DNA of 64,000 nt from Micromonospora fulviviridis (lineage in GTDB: Bacteria > Actinomycetota > Actinomycetes > Mycobacteriales > Micromonosporaceae), in assembly GCF_014648395.1 (NCBI RefSeq), contig NZ_BMRA01000002.1, forward strand, positions 654,150 through 718,149, given 5' to 3'. The translations under genes and the position numbers were made by a program. Position 1 is the stretch's first letter. Every line of letters starts with the position of its first letter. Of the stretch, positions 16,282-24,529 are shown one piece after another. The notes under the pieces were generated by a model, which saw only the letters and a list, made by a program, of their open reading frames with translations, made no database searches and was not told where the DNA came from.

Positions 16282-16373
16282 CGGCCGCCGACCGGCGTGG
16301 GTGGGTTGCTCTCGGCTTACCTGCGCGACCCCGAGGGCAACCTGATCGAGGTACAGACCCGGACGGCCCACTG
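16282..16373 (+). pseudogene. Remnant of a VOC/glyoxalase-family gene (C-terminus only)
   Basis: One frame reads GVGGLLSAYLRDPEGNLIEV and ends QTRTAH then TGA. The string YLRDPEGNLIEV is the metal-binding C-terminal strand of vicinal-oxygen-chelate proteins. No start or N-terminal half exists: the fragment directly abuts the YCII stop. It is therefore the tail of a deleted gene. Confidence 0.6.
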
Positions 16374-16484
16374 AGGGTGCGGCCGGCACCGCCGTACCAA
16401 TTTCGCCGCTCCCCCGGCTCTGCTCCCGTCCGTGGCGGCATCAGTTCCTGCCTGCCGGGGCTGACGATCAGCCGGCTCCTGTCG

Positions 16485-17045
16485 TCAGCGCGAACGCTGG
16501 TCGGTCGCCGGCTGGGTCGTCAGCCGAGGTTCCACATCCTCCGGCAGGTCAGCACCACAGAGCGCGCAGACGTAGTCCTCGTCGCGGACGAGGTTACGAT
16601 CGCCGCAGTCCAGGCAGCGCCGGAAGACGACTGCCACGGTGAAGCCTTCCGGGTGGTCGAGACCCGCCCGGTCTAGGGCGCCCGCCACCGCCAGCCACGA
16701 GGTGGGATCGGGGCAGTAGCCGGTGGAGTGGTTGCTCACCTCGGTGACGACCCAGTCGCCTCGCTCGCCCGTGAAGGCGATCTCGCCCGCGCCGAGGACC
16801 TCCCCACCGCCGGCGCAGGCGACGTGCTCGCTGCGTCTCGGCGCGAGCCGCAGGGTGCCGGCAGGTTCGATGACGTACGTGAAGGGCTCGTCGCGGTCGC
16901 GTGGATCCGCGGCCGCCAGGTAGGCGTCGAGATCGGCCGGTGATCGGATGGGCCAGCCCTCGGGGGCGTCCGCGACCGAGGCCCGCACGTCGGCCGGGCC
17001 GACGTAGCGGTATCGATGCCCCGCTCCTACCACAGCGCCGACCAT
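16485..17045 (-). CDS. Uncharacterised zinc-ribbon protein, copy 2
   Basis: This is a 186-aa protein starting at ATG 17045 (MVGAVVGAGHRYRYVGPADV) and a close paralogue of 10305-10853. It has the same central RRSEHVACAGGGEVLG and STGYCPDPTSW segments and the same C-terminal CxxC...CxxC zinc ribbon (RRCLDCGDRN, YVCALCGADL). No catalytic motif is recognised. It follows acylase copy 2 on the same strand after about 100 bp, whereas copy 1 precedes its acylase. The repeated pairing suggests a linked role or simply a duplicated block. Confidence 0.72.
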   Translation of the reverse strand: MVGAVVGAGHRYRYVGPADVRASVADAPEGWPIRSPADLDAYLAAADPRDRDEPFTYVIEPAGTLRLAPRRSEHVACAGGGEVLGAGEIAFTGERGDWVVTEVSNHSTGYCPDPTSWLAVAGALDRAGLDHPEGFTVAVVFRRCLDCGDRNLVRDEDYVCALCGADLPEDVEPRLTTQPATDQRSR

Positions 17046-17150
17046 ACGCCCGCGCCGCGGCCGCTGGGGACGATCGCAGCCGAGCTGGGCCCGGCGGCCG
17101 GCCGGCTGGCCGGCCGCCGGGCCCTCGCTCGCGAAGCGGGTGCTCCCGGC

Positions 17151-19478
17151 CTACCGCTCCCCCACCCGGTACGTGATCAGGTTCGGGTCGGCCTTGAGCT
17201 GCCGCTCGGTGAACTTGATGGTGTCCCAGCCCTTGCCCGAGTAGAGCCGGGTCTGGTCGGCGTACCAGGGTGAGTGCGGGTTGGCCGACTGCGAGTAGGT
17301 GAGGATCTGCCGGCCCGACGGCCCATTGCGGCCCAGCTCGACGGCCATCACGAACGACGAGCCGTGCTGCACCTTCGAGTAGCCGACGCCGGGCTGCAGC
17401 ACCCCGATGATCATGTTGAAGACGCCGGCTTCCGCGCGGCCGCCGTGGATGGGGATGCGCTCGGCGCCGCGCGGCTCCGTCTGGATGTCGCCGAGGCGGG
17501 CGTCGAGCGGGATGCCGTCCAGTTTGCGGACGGCATTGGCGAGGGCGGTGCGTATCCGCGGGTCGTCGACGGCGAGCCGGCTCGGCGTGGTGAGCGGGGC
17601 GGCCGGGTCGAACGGGTCGGCGAAGCGCAGGCCGCCGGCGAGAGCGAATTCGGTGAACAGGTGCGCGCCCCGGCTGTCGAGGTTGACCTTCAGGTCCCAG
17701 CCGCGCAGGGCGGCGCAGGCGTCGGTCAGGTCGACGGTGGTGCCGTCGGAGGCGGTGGCGGTCGGGTGCGCCTCGCAGACCCGGACCAGGTCGTCGCGGA
17801 CCAGCTCTCCCCCGTACGCCCGGTTGCCGAACGTCACGTCCCACAGCTTGCCGGTGGTGAAGCCCTTGCCGGGGAGCCCGTCGGTGCCCGCGATCCGCTG
17901 CTGCACCTGGTGCACGCCGAGCCGGGTCCGCAGGCTGCGCGGGGTGCTCTCGTCGCCGATGATGCGCGGGTAGCCCTCCAGCGGGCGGGCCGGGTTGGCC
18001 AGCCAGTAGCTGTCGTTGGAGTTGGTCACGTAGTCGCCGCGGACCAGCGCGGGCAGGTTGCCCGGGCCGAGGATGCCGGGCACCGCGGCGTCCGGGTCCC
18101 GGCCCAGCTCACAGGCGGAGCGGGAGCCGTCGAGGACGGCCTGGCCGCTGCCGGCGTACAAGGCCTGGAAGGGCGCCGGGATGCACGCGGCCGCGAGGGA
18201 GCCGGTGACCCGGGGCACGACGGAGTGGTCGGCGTAGAGGGCATTGCCGTCGCGGTCGGCGGCGATGACGTTCACCCAGGGTAAGAACTGCCGCCGGTCG
18301 AGCACCTTCCGCAGCTCACCCACCGACTTCGCCCCGCCCATGGCGAGCCAGCCGTCGAGCGCGCGGTTGTTGGCGGCGTTGACGTCGGTGATCGCGTACG
18401 CGGCCTGCGCCGTCCAGTCGAAGGTGCCCGGCACCACGACGACCGGACCGAAATGGGTGTCGTAGAAGGTACGGGTAACCGGGCCGCCCGGCGTCTGGAC
18501 GGTGACGGTGCGGGAGGTCATCTTCCGGGGCTGGCCGTCGTAGAGGTAGCTGGTCGGGTCGCCGGGTACCAGCGTGAGCCGGTGCCAGACGAAGCGGCGG
18601 GCGGTGGAGACGGTGTGCGACCAGGCGATCCGGCCGTTGTGGCCGATCTCGACAATCGGGTCGCCGACCAGGGCCGCGCCCTCCACGTCGTACCGGCCGG
18701 GCACCTTCAGGTGCATTCGGTAGAAGCGCTCGCCGCCGTCCCACGGGAAGTGCGGGTTCGCGAGCAGCATGCCGGCACCGCTGGCGGTGGCGTCACGGCC
18801 CAGGCCGTACGCGTTGCTGCCCACCCCGGCCGGCGCGCCGTCGCGGGCGGCGACGACGGCTTCGGCCTGCGGGGCGCTCGCGGTCCCGCCGGCACCGGGT
18901 GGCGTGGCGGCGACGATGCCGTCGGCGAGCGCGCCGGAGCTGGCCCGGATCATCCGGGCCCAGTTCGCCCGCCACATGTCCAGCTCGGTGATCGGGCGTA
19001 CCCAGTCCTTCCCCTTGCAGGCCGGGTCAGTGATCTTGTTCTTGGCGCTGCGGAGGTACGCATTGTAGCCGGCGACGAAGCCGCGGATCTGGTCGCGTAC
19101 CTCGTTGGAGGGTGCGTGGATGCCGTCGCGCGGGCCGGCCAGCCAGCGCTCGGCGGCGCGGGCGTCGACGGCCTTCTGCTGGAACAGGTCGCTGGTGACG
19201 TTGCTGGTCGTCGCGCCGAACCAGCGGGACCGCTCGGCGCGGACGGTGACCATCTGCTCGGCGATCAGGCAGATGTTGTCCTCGGCCTGGGCGTAGCCGA
19301 CGCCGTAGCCGAGGCTGGCGAAGTCGCGGGCGGTGATGTGCGGTACGCCGTAGGACGCGCGCTGGATCAGGGCGGAGTAGCCGTTGCCGTGGGCGGAGGC
19401 GGTGCCGCCGTTGATGGTGAGGCCGGCGGCGACCAGGACGGTGGCCGTCGCCGCGGCGGCAAGTGGGCGCGCCCTCAT
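17151..19478 (-). CDS. Secreted penicillin acylase family hydrolase, copy 2
   Basis: This 775-aa Ntn-hydrolase precursor is closely similar to copy 1 at 7336-9936 along its whole length. A signal peptide covers about residues 1-29 (MRARPLAAAATATVLVAAG...). Next come RASYGVPHITARDFASLGYG, the nucleophile Ser221 in GVG-SNAYGLG, and LLANPHFPWDG. It lacks the long Ser/Thr-rich spacer and the C-terminal tail of copy 1, so it looks like the more standard form. It ends at TYRVGER. The expected activity is extracellular hydrolysis of an acyl amide. It is upstream of zinc-ribbon copy 2. Confidence 0.88.
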   Translation of the reverse strand: MRARPLAAAATATVLVAAGLTINGGTASAHGNGYSALIQRASYGVPHITARDFASLGYGVGYAQAEDNICLIAEQMVTVRAERSRWFGATTSNVTSDLFQQKAVDARAAERWLAGPRDGIHAPSNEVRDQIRGFVAGYNAYLRSAKNKITDPACKGKDWVRPITELDMWRANWARMIRASSGALADGIVAATPPGAGGTASAPQAEAVVAARDGAPAGVGSNAYGLGRDATASGAGMLLANPHFPWDGGERFYRMHLKVPGRYDVEGAALVGDPIVEIGHNGRIAWSHTVSTARRFVWHRLTLVPGDPTSYLYDGQPRKMTSRTVTVQTPGGPVTRTFYDTHFGPVVVVPGTFDWTAQAAYAITDVNAANNRALDGWLAMGGAKSVGELRKVLDRRQFLPWVNVIAADRDGNALYADHSVVPRVTGSLAAACIPAPFQALYAGSGQAVLDGSRSACELGRDPDAAVPGILGPGNLPALVRGDYVTNSNDSYWLANPARPLEGYPRIIGDESTPRSLRTRLGVHQVQQRIAGTDGLPGKGFTTGKLWDVTFGNRAYGGELVRDDLVRVCEAHPTATASDGTTVDLTDACAALRGWDLKVNLDSRGAHLFTEFALAGGLRFADPFDPAAPLTTPSRLAVDDPRIRTALANAVRKLDGIPLDARLGDIQTEPRGAERIPIHGGRAEAGVFNMIIGVLQPGVGYSKVQHGSSFVMAVELGRNGPSGRQILTYSQSANPHSPWYADQTRLYSGKGWDTIKFTERQLKADPNLITYRVGER

Positions 19479-19641
19479 CGGGCGCTCTGGTGGTGGTGTG
19501 GACGGAACATTGGACGTCCTCCCCGAGTAGTGACTGTCCAGGTCCGACCGACGCTAGTAGTGAAAGTTGCTCAAGTCACCCATCGATCACCGCTGGCGAC
19601 GTGGGGGGCCTCGACCCACCGGCGCGTTGCGTGCCTGGTGG

Positions 19642-20451
19642 TCAGCCCGGTACGGTCACCTGCTGCTCCGGGGTCGGCTTGCCGGCGCCCGGGAAGTGCA
19701 CCTCGGTGTCGAAGGCCAGCACGCCGTAGTGTCCGCCCGAGGTGTATCCGGTGAATCGGATCGTGTAGGCATCGCTGCCGGTCGTCGGGGTGACCGCATG
19801 CGGCACCAGCCGGCCGCAGGACGCGGTGTGGCCGGGCCCGTTCCCGCTCGGTGAGGTGGCGGTGAGGGAGTAGTCCTGTTCGCCGGCGTGGACGACCCGG
19901 CAGGTAATGGAAAGGCTCACCGGCTCACGGGAGTCCGGGAGCCAGCGGCCGCCGTCGAGGTAGAACGGCTCAACGAAGACGTACGGGTTCAGGTAGTAGC
20001 CGCCCGTGTCGTTCTTGCGCAGCCGTTGGGTGCAGAAGCGGAAATTGCCCTTCGTCTTGCCGCTGCGCGAGACGTACACCTGCTGGCCGACCTGGAGGGT
20101 GCAGGTCTGCGACAGCAGGGTGTAGCCGCGGGGGAATTCCGGGGCCGGGGTGGCCTTGGCGGCCGGGACCGGCGGCGGGGCGGCGGCCGAGCCGCCGAGC
20201 GCTGCCCCCGTCGGGCGCGGTTTCGGCTTGGCGGAGGGGCTCGCGGAGCGGTTGCTCGGCGTTGGTGACGCCACAGCGCTCGTGGTCGCCGCAGCGGCAC
20301 TTCCCGTCGGTTCGGCGGTGGGCGCCGGGGTGTCCCAGACGGCGCCGGCGGCACCTGGTCGGGCGCAGCCCGCGAGGCCGGTGGCGAGCAGCAGCAACGC
20401 CAGTGCGCTGCGGCGGACGAGCGGACCGCGACGCCGGGTCGGTGCGCTCAC
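19642..20451 (-). CDS. Putative lipoprotein of unknown function
   Basis: This 269-aa protein starts at GTG 20451, overlapping the stop of the beta-propeller gene by 4 bp. The N-terminus is an Arg-rich n-region, a hydrophobic stretch LALLLLATGLAGC and a lipobox LAGC, so it should be lipid-anchored on the outer face of the membrane. A Pro/Ala/Ser linker (about residues 35-95) follows, then a beta-rich domain with four Cys residues (SQTCTLQ, FRFCTQR, SITCRVV, TASCGRL) likely forming disulfides. No family is recognised. Coupling to the secreted beta-propeller suggests a joint extracytoplasmic role. Confidence 0.72.
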   Translation of the reverse strand: MSAPTRRRGPLVRRSALALLLLATGLAGCARPGAAGAVWDTPAPTAEPTGSAAAATTSAVASPTPSNRSASPSAKPKPRPTGAALGGSAAAPPPVPAAKATPAPEFPRGYTLLSQTCTLQVGQQVYVSRSGKTKGNFRFCTQRLRKNDTGGYYLNPYVFVEPFYLDGGRWLPDSREPVSLSITCRVVHAGEQDYSLTATSPSGNGPGHTASCGRLVPHAVTPTTGSDAYTIRFTGYTSGGHYGVLAFDTEVHFPGAGKPTPEQQVTVPG

Positions 20452-21803
20452 CGCTGCAGCACTGCGGTTGCGTAGCCGTCCGGGTAGAACTGCCAGTAGT
20501 CGCGGTACCGGACCGTGAAGGTGGTGGTGCCGCGTGGCAGCGAGTAGGTGAGGGTGTACCGGCCGCTGGCGTCCATCTTGCCGCGCCAGAACTCCCGCTC
20601 GGCCCCGCCGTTGGTCGAGGCGGTGATCCACCAGTAGTTGTCGTCGCCGATCGGCGAGCTCCAGGTCACGGCGAGCTGTGCGACGCTCTTGTCCTTGCCG
20701 GTCCCCACCTGGGCGGTGACGGCCAGGTCGGTGACCGGCGGCCTCGGCGGGTGCGCCGGCCCGAAGGAGTGCAGCAGCTGCGTTTCCTGGTAGGGGTCGG
20801 TCGAGCTGACCGCCCAGGCCCGGGTGCCGTCCCGGTTGACCAGCAGCGTGCCCTCCCAGAGGCTGTCGCCGTTGCGGAAGTCGACGGCGTACGTCGGGAC
20901 CGTGCTGCCCTTGCCGTAGAGGTAGACGTCTGCGTCACCGGAGGCGGTCGAGGCGCGGCCGATGGCGACGGTGGAGCCGTCCCCGGACCAGGCGGCGTCC
21001 TGCGGATAGACCCCGCTGGGATAGACGGTGGCGTCGGCGAGATCCGGCAGCCGGTACGAGTGGTGCTCGTACGGGTAGCCGACCGTCTCCACCACCTCGG
21101 TGCCGTCCGGGCTCACGGCGTAGTCGATGAGGTTGCTGCCGGTGTTGTCCCGCCGGGCGATGATCTTCGGGCTGTCACCCGAGACGTCGATGACGTACGT
21201 GGTGACCGGCGAATACCCGGTGTCGCCGGCGACGAGGAGGCCGGACGCGCCGGGGCTGGCGTCGATGATCGGGTGGTAGTTGGGGCCTGCGGTGTAGACC
21301 ACCGGCGGGGTGCCGGGCGCGGACCAGATCAGCAGGCCGCCGGAGCCGATGCCGGCGTCGATGAAGCCGCCGACGACCTTCTCGCCGGTCGGTTCGACGG
21401 TGTACAGGTGGGCGCCGGGGGGTGCGGGGTAGCTGGCGATGATGGTGAGGGTGTCGGCGTCCAACGCGACGATCCGGTTGAAGCCCTGGGCCGCGTACAG
21501 GGTCCGCCCGTCGTCGCTGAGGACGAGGTCGGAGATGTCGGCGATGGCCGTGACCCGGTTCAGCAGCCGGCCGTCGAGGTCGGTCACCACCAGCGGCAGC
21601 CCGCCGCCGACCCCCTGGGCGATGTAGAGGCGGCCGCGCGCCTCGTCGAGCTCGATCGCGCGCAGGTCGTTTACCGGCAGCTGGGTGCCCACGCTCTTCA
21701 GCGGGGTTGTCTCGGCGGCGGCCGGCGCTGCTGTCAGTAGCTCGCCGGCGCTGAGCCCGATCGCCGTGAACATCCCGGACGCCAGCAATTGACGACGCCG
21801 CAT
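20448..21803 (-). CDS. Secreted beta-propeller (YncE-like) protein
   Basis: This 451-aa protein has a signal sequence with a twin-Arg-like start (MRRRQLLASGMFTAIGLSAG). WD/YVTN-like blades follow, for example DEARGRLYIAQGVGG, LSDDGRTLYAAQGFNR and SPDGTEVVETVGYP. The last about 100 residues (PPVTDLAVTAQVGTGKDKSV...) look like a fibronectin-III or Ig-like domain. The ribosome site GGGAGGTGTC precedes ATG 21803. Surface propellers of this kind bind partners or cell-wall components. It is co-transcribed with the lipoprotein gene that overlaps its stop. Confidence 0.75.
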   Translation of the reverse strand: MRRRQLLASGMFTAIGLSAGELLTAAPAAAETTPLKSVGTQLPVNDLRAIELDEARGRLYIAQGVGGGLPLVVTDLDGRLLNRVTAIADISDLVLSDDGRTLYAAQGFNRIVALDADTLTIIASYPAPPGAHLYTVEPTGEKVVGGFIDAGIGSGGLLIWSAPGTPPVVYTAGPNYHPIIDASPGASGLLVAGDTGYSPVTTYVIDVSGDSPKIIARRDNTGSNLIDYAVSPDGTEVVETVGYPYEHHSYRLPDLADATVYPSGVYPQDAAWSGDGSTVAIGRASTASGDADVYLYGKGSTVPTYAVDFRNGDSLWEGTLLVNRDGTRAWAVSSTDPYQETQLLHSFGPAHPPRPPVTDLAVTAQVGTGKDKSVAQLAVTWSSPIGDDNYWWITASTNGGAEREFWRGKMDASGRYTLTYSLPRGTTTFTVRYRDYWQFYPDGYATAVLQR

Positions 21804-21935
21804 GACACCTCCCCGTGTCGGCCAGCCGCCGTTTCGACGGCCAACGGAGACCCTAGTACCGGGCTCGCCGCTGCCGCTGTACCCCACCGTCCGGCCCGCT
21901 CTAGAGCGAGGTCCCACAAACTACTGTGAGGGGCG

Positions 21936-22400
21936 ATGACAGGACCGCTGGACAGCGTCGAGGCGCTGCTACCGCCCGAGCACGGCATCATCATCGTTGC
22001 CGGTGCGGCCGCCGATTTCCTGGATGATCTCTTCGCCGGTGAGGTGCCGCTCTGCTCCGCCGGCGACGACATCCTGTACCTCATGAGCGCCTCGGATTCC
22101 TACCACTGCGCCCGGGTCGTGCTTGAGTCCTGGGCCGCGACCCCACCCGACGACCGGCAGGACGCGGATGCTCAGCAACAGGTGACCCTGGCCCTGAGCG
22201 AGGGCACCGTGCACGTGTCCGGCATGTTGGAGTTCCAGGCCAGCCCGATCCTGACGCTCGGGCCGCCGGGCCGCTACCACGCCCAGGTCAGTATCACCGG
22301 ACGGAGCCAGTTGTGCCGGATCGCAGCACAACCAGACCACCCCATCCCGATCATGGACGCCGAACGATTCCGGGTCCGATTCTGGGCTGCCGACAACTGA
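21936..22400 (+). CDS. Hypothetical protein
   Basis: This 154-aa acidic soluble protein starts at ATG 21936 behind GTGAGGGGCG. It has no signal peptide, membrane segment or recognised motif. The end of the protein (RYHAQVSITGRSQLCRIAAQ) is beta-rich. It stands alone, divergent from the beta-propeller gene. Coding-like composition and a good ribosome site support it as a gene; function is unknown. Confidence 0.65.
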   Translation: MTGPLDSVEALLPPEHGIIIVAGAAADFLDDLFAGEVPLCSAGDDILYLMSASDSYHCARVVLESWAATPPDDRQDADAQQQVTLALSEGTVHVSGMLEFQASPILTLGPPGRYHAQVSITGRSQLCRIAAQPDHPIPIMDAERFRVRFWAADN

Positions 22401-22717
22401 CAACCAGGGCGGCCACAAAGGGTGGCCACCGATACTCAGGCCGCACGTTTGCGCCGCTCAAGGACTACCCCAGCTAGAACGCCTCGAAGGCGGCGGTCCA
22501 CCGGCTCAGCGTCGTGTGGCGCCCGGTCAGGCGACCCCGGGCAGGCGGCGCTGGCCGACGACAAGTGCCGCCTCAGGATCGACATCGATCAGACGCAGAA
22601 ACCAACCTGCCAGGCCGGAGGGGTCGGCCAGCAGCTCGACGAGCAGCTGGGTCGTGCCGGCGTACGGGTCGCGGCGCCGGAAGGCGGCGAGGCTGGCGCG
22701 CCGCTGTGACAAGCAGC
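22401..22717. other. Intergenic region without a clear gene
   Basis: This is 317 bp between the hypothetical gene and the end of the quinone reductase gene. A 61-codon minus-strand frame (22527-22712, TTG start, containing PYAGTTQLLVELLADPSGLA) has coding-like composition but no recognised match. It may be the tail of a lost gene. No hairpin terminator or other structure was seen. Confidence 0.4.
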
Positions 22718-23695
22718 TCAGATGGTGAGGACCACCTTTCCTGCCGGGTGCCCGTCCCGGAGGTGCCGGATCGCGTCCGATGCCTCGGCAAGGGGGTAGG
22801 TGCGGTCGACCACCGGGGTCAGCGCGCCGGACTCGATGAGATCTCGTAGCTCGTCCAGGTCCTCGGCCCGCTCCACGGCGCTCACGCTGCGAAGCCGTTG
22901 GCCGACGAACAGGGACAGCAGCGGCGCGCGGATCATCTGCCGGTCGTAACCGCTGAGCATCGGGCCCTTGGCGTACGCGCCACCGACCAGCGCCAGCGTC
23001 CCGTGCGGGGTGAGCGCACGCCGCAGCAATGACAACGGCCGATCACCGCCGGTGTCGATCACCACGTCGTGCACCGGACCGTCGCGGTCGACCTCCTCGC
23101 TCGTGTAGTCGAGGACGTCCTCAGCGCCGAGGGAGCGGACGAAATCGGCCTTGGCCGGGGCGCAGACTGCGGTCACCGTCGCCCCGTACGCCTTGGCGAT
23201 CTGCACGGCCAGAGACCCGACACCGCCCGATGCGCCGATCACCAGCACCCGGTGCCCCGGGCGCACCTCGCCGCTGTCGCGTACGGCGCGCAGCGCCGTC
23301 ATCCCGGAGACCGGCACCGCGGCGGCCTGCGTGAACGACACGTTGGCCGGCTTGCGGGCCAGTCGCCGCTGCGGTGCGCTAGCGAACTCGGCGTACGAGC
23401 CGCGCAGGCAGGTGCCGTACACCTCGTCGCCCGGCCGGAACCGGGTCACCCGGGCGCCGACCGCGGCTACCACCCCGGCCAGGTCCCGGCCGCGCACCGG
23501 TGCCCGGGGCCGGCGCAACCCGCTCGCGAGCCGCGCCAGGTAGGGGCGGCCGGCCATGAAGATCCAGACTCCGGGGTCGACCCCGGCCGCGCGGACCTGG
23601 ACGAGGACATCCTCGTCGCCGATGGCCGGCCGTCCGATGTCGCGGAGCTGGAGCACGTCCGCCGGGCCGTAGGTGTCCTGGACGATGGCCTTCAT
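22718..23695 (-). CDS. Zinc-independent medium-chain alcohol dehydrogenase/quinone reductase-like protein
   Basis: This 325-aa MDR-family oxidoreductase starts MKAIVQDTYGPADVLQLRDI. It has the GroES-like N-terminal fold with GRDLAGVVAAVGARVTRFRP and the nucleotide site GASGGVGSLAVQIAKAYGA, the pattern of NADPH:quinone oxidoreductases. Structural zinc cysteines are absent. Its ATG overlaps the stop of the XRE regulator (ATGA), so it is the last gene of a membrane protein-XRE-reductase operon, controlled by the direct repeats at 24356-24397. Confidence 0.88.
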   Translation of the reverse strand: MKAIVQDTYGPADVLQLRDIGRPAIGDEDVLVQVRAAGVDPGVWIFMAGRPYLARLASGLRRPRAPVRGRDLAGVVAAVGARVTRFRPGDEVYGTCLRGSYAEFASAPQRRLARKPANVSFTQAAAVPVSGMTALRAVRDSGEVRPGHRVLVIGASGGVGSLAVQIAKAYGATVTAVCAPAKADFVRSLGAEDVLDYTSEEVDRDGPVHDVVIDTGGDRPLSLLRRALTPHGTLALVGGAYAKGPMLSGYDRQMIRAPLLSLFVGQRLRSVSAVERAEDLDELRDLIESGALTPVVDRTYPLAEASDAIRHLRDGHPAGKVVLTI

Positions 23696-23916
23696 GGTGC
23701 CGCCTCCTCGGGATACTGGAACACGTCGTCGAGCCGTACGCCGAACACGCGGGCGATCCGGAACGCCATTTCCAGCGAGGGCGAGTAGCGGCCCTGCTCG
23801 ATGGCGATGACGGTCTGCCGGGTCACGCCGATCCGCTCGGCGAGTTCGGCCTGGGTCATCTCGTCATGCGCGAAGCGCAGTGCGCGGATGTTGTTCGTGA
23901 CCTGGGTCGGCTTCAC
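23692..23916 (-). CDS. Small XRE-type helix-turn-helix regulator
   Basis: This 74-aa single-domain Cro/C1 HTH protein has MTQAELAERIGVTRQTVIAI as its HTH, then EQGRYSPSLEMAFRIARVFG and the C-terminal VRLDDVFQYPEE. This is a very common stand-alone repressor class, often encoded next to a small multi-pass membrane protein, as here. The GTG start 23916 overlaps the membrane protein stop, and its own stop overlaps the quinone reductase ATG. It probably represses its own operon. Confidence 0.88.
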   Translation of the reverse strand: MKPTQVTNNIRALRFAHDEMTQAELAERIGVTRQTVIAIEQGRYSPSLEMAFRIARVFGVRLDDVFQYPEEAAP

Positions 23917-24341
23917 CACTGCGGGACACCCGTGCGGTAGACGATCACCTTCGTGAGGGAGCCGACCACCGCCGACAGGACGAAGCACAGGTAGACGACG
24001 TTGGCGATCCAGAACCAATCCCACTCGGCCAACGCCATGAGCATCGCCGACACCGCGCCGATGACCACGAACGCCTGGCCAACATGGTCGCCGAGCCGCC
24101 CGATCTCCCGGTCGCGAACGTCCTTGACGTGGGACGCCCGCGGGTTCACCACGCCCATCGCGATCTCGGCCACGATGTTCGCGACGATGGCGCCGCCGAC
24201 CGTCCACAGGAGAACGTCGACGTAGGGGGTCGCGGAGAGCGGCCCACCGTCGACCCGGCTCAGGACGACCGCCGCGTAGACCGCGTACCCGACGACGCTG
24301 ACCACCAGCATGGTCCAGGCGCGTTTCTCCTCATGCGTCAT
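23913..24341 (-). CDS. Small four-helix membrane protein
   Basis: This 142-aa protein (MTHEEKRAWTMLVVSVVGYA) has four predicted membrane helices: residues about 9-30, 43-65, 88-108 and 113-135. The short polar loop in between reads SHVKDVRDREIGRLGD. Small membrane proteins of this type (DUF2178-like) are regularly encoded just upstream of a short XRE repressor, as in this operon. Function is unknown. ATG 24341 is followed directly by the conserved MTHEEKR start. Confidence 0.75.
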   Translation of the reverse strand: MTHEEKRAWTMLVVSVVGYAVYAAVVLSRVDGGPLSATPYVDVLLWTVGGAIVANIVAEIAMGVVNPRASHVKDVRDREIGRLGDHVGQAFVVIGAVSAMLMALAEWDWFWIANVVYLCFVLSAVVGSLTKVIVYRTGVPQW

Positions 24342-24355
24342 GATCGACTCCCCAT

Positions 24356-24397
24356 GTAAAGAATCCTTGACACTCCTAGAGTAAGGCGTCCTTGACA
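24356..24397 (-). promoter_or_regulatory. Two direct repeats, candidate operators of the small XRE regulator
   Basis: The 17-bp units 24356-24372 and 24381-24397 read, on the minus strand, TGTCAAGGATTCTTTAC and TGTCAAGGACGCCTTAC. They match at 14 of 17 positions with a 25-bp period. They sit directly ahead of the membrane protein-XRE-reductase operon (first ATG at 24341), overlapping the expected promoter. The AT-rich TTTAC ends stand out against the GC-rich background. Confidence 0.68.
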
Positions 24398-24529
24398 CCG
24401 TGTCTAGAAACTTTTACATCGCGTGGGCGGCGGGAACCGGTGACAGGCCCGGCGCGGTCGCGCCGGCCGAGGTTTGGTGCCGGTCAAAAGGGCATTGTCG
24501 CCCTGCCGGCCCACGCCTAGCGTGGGGCG

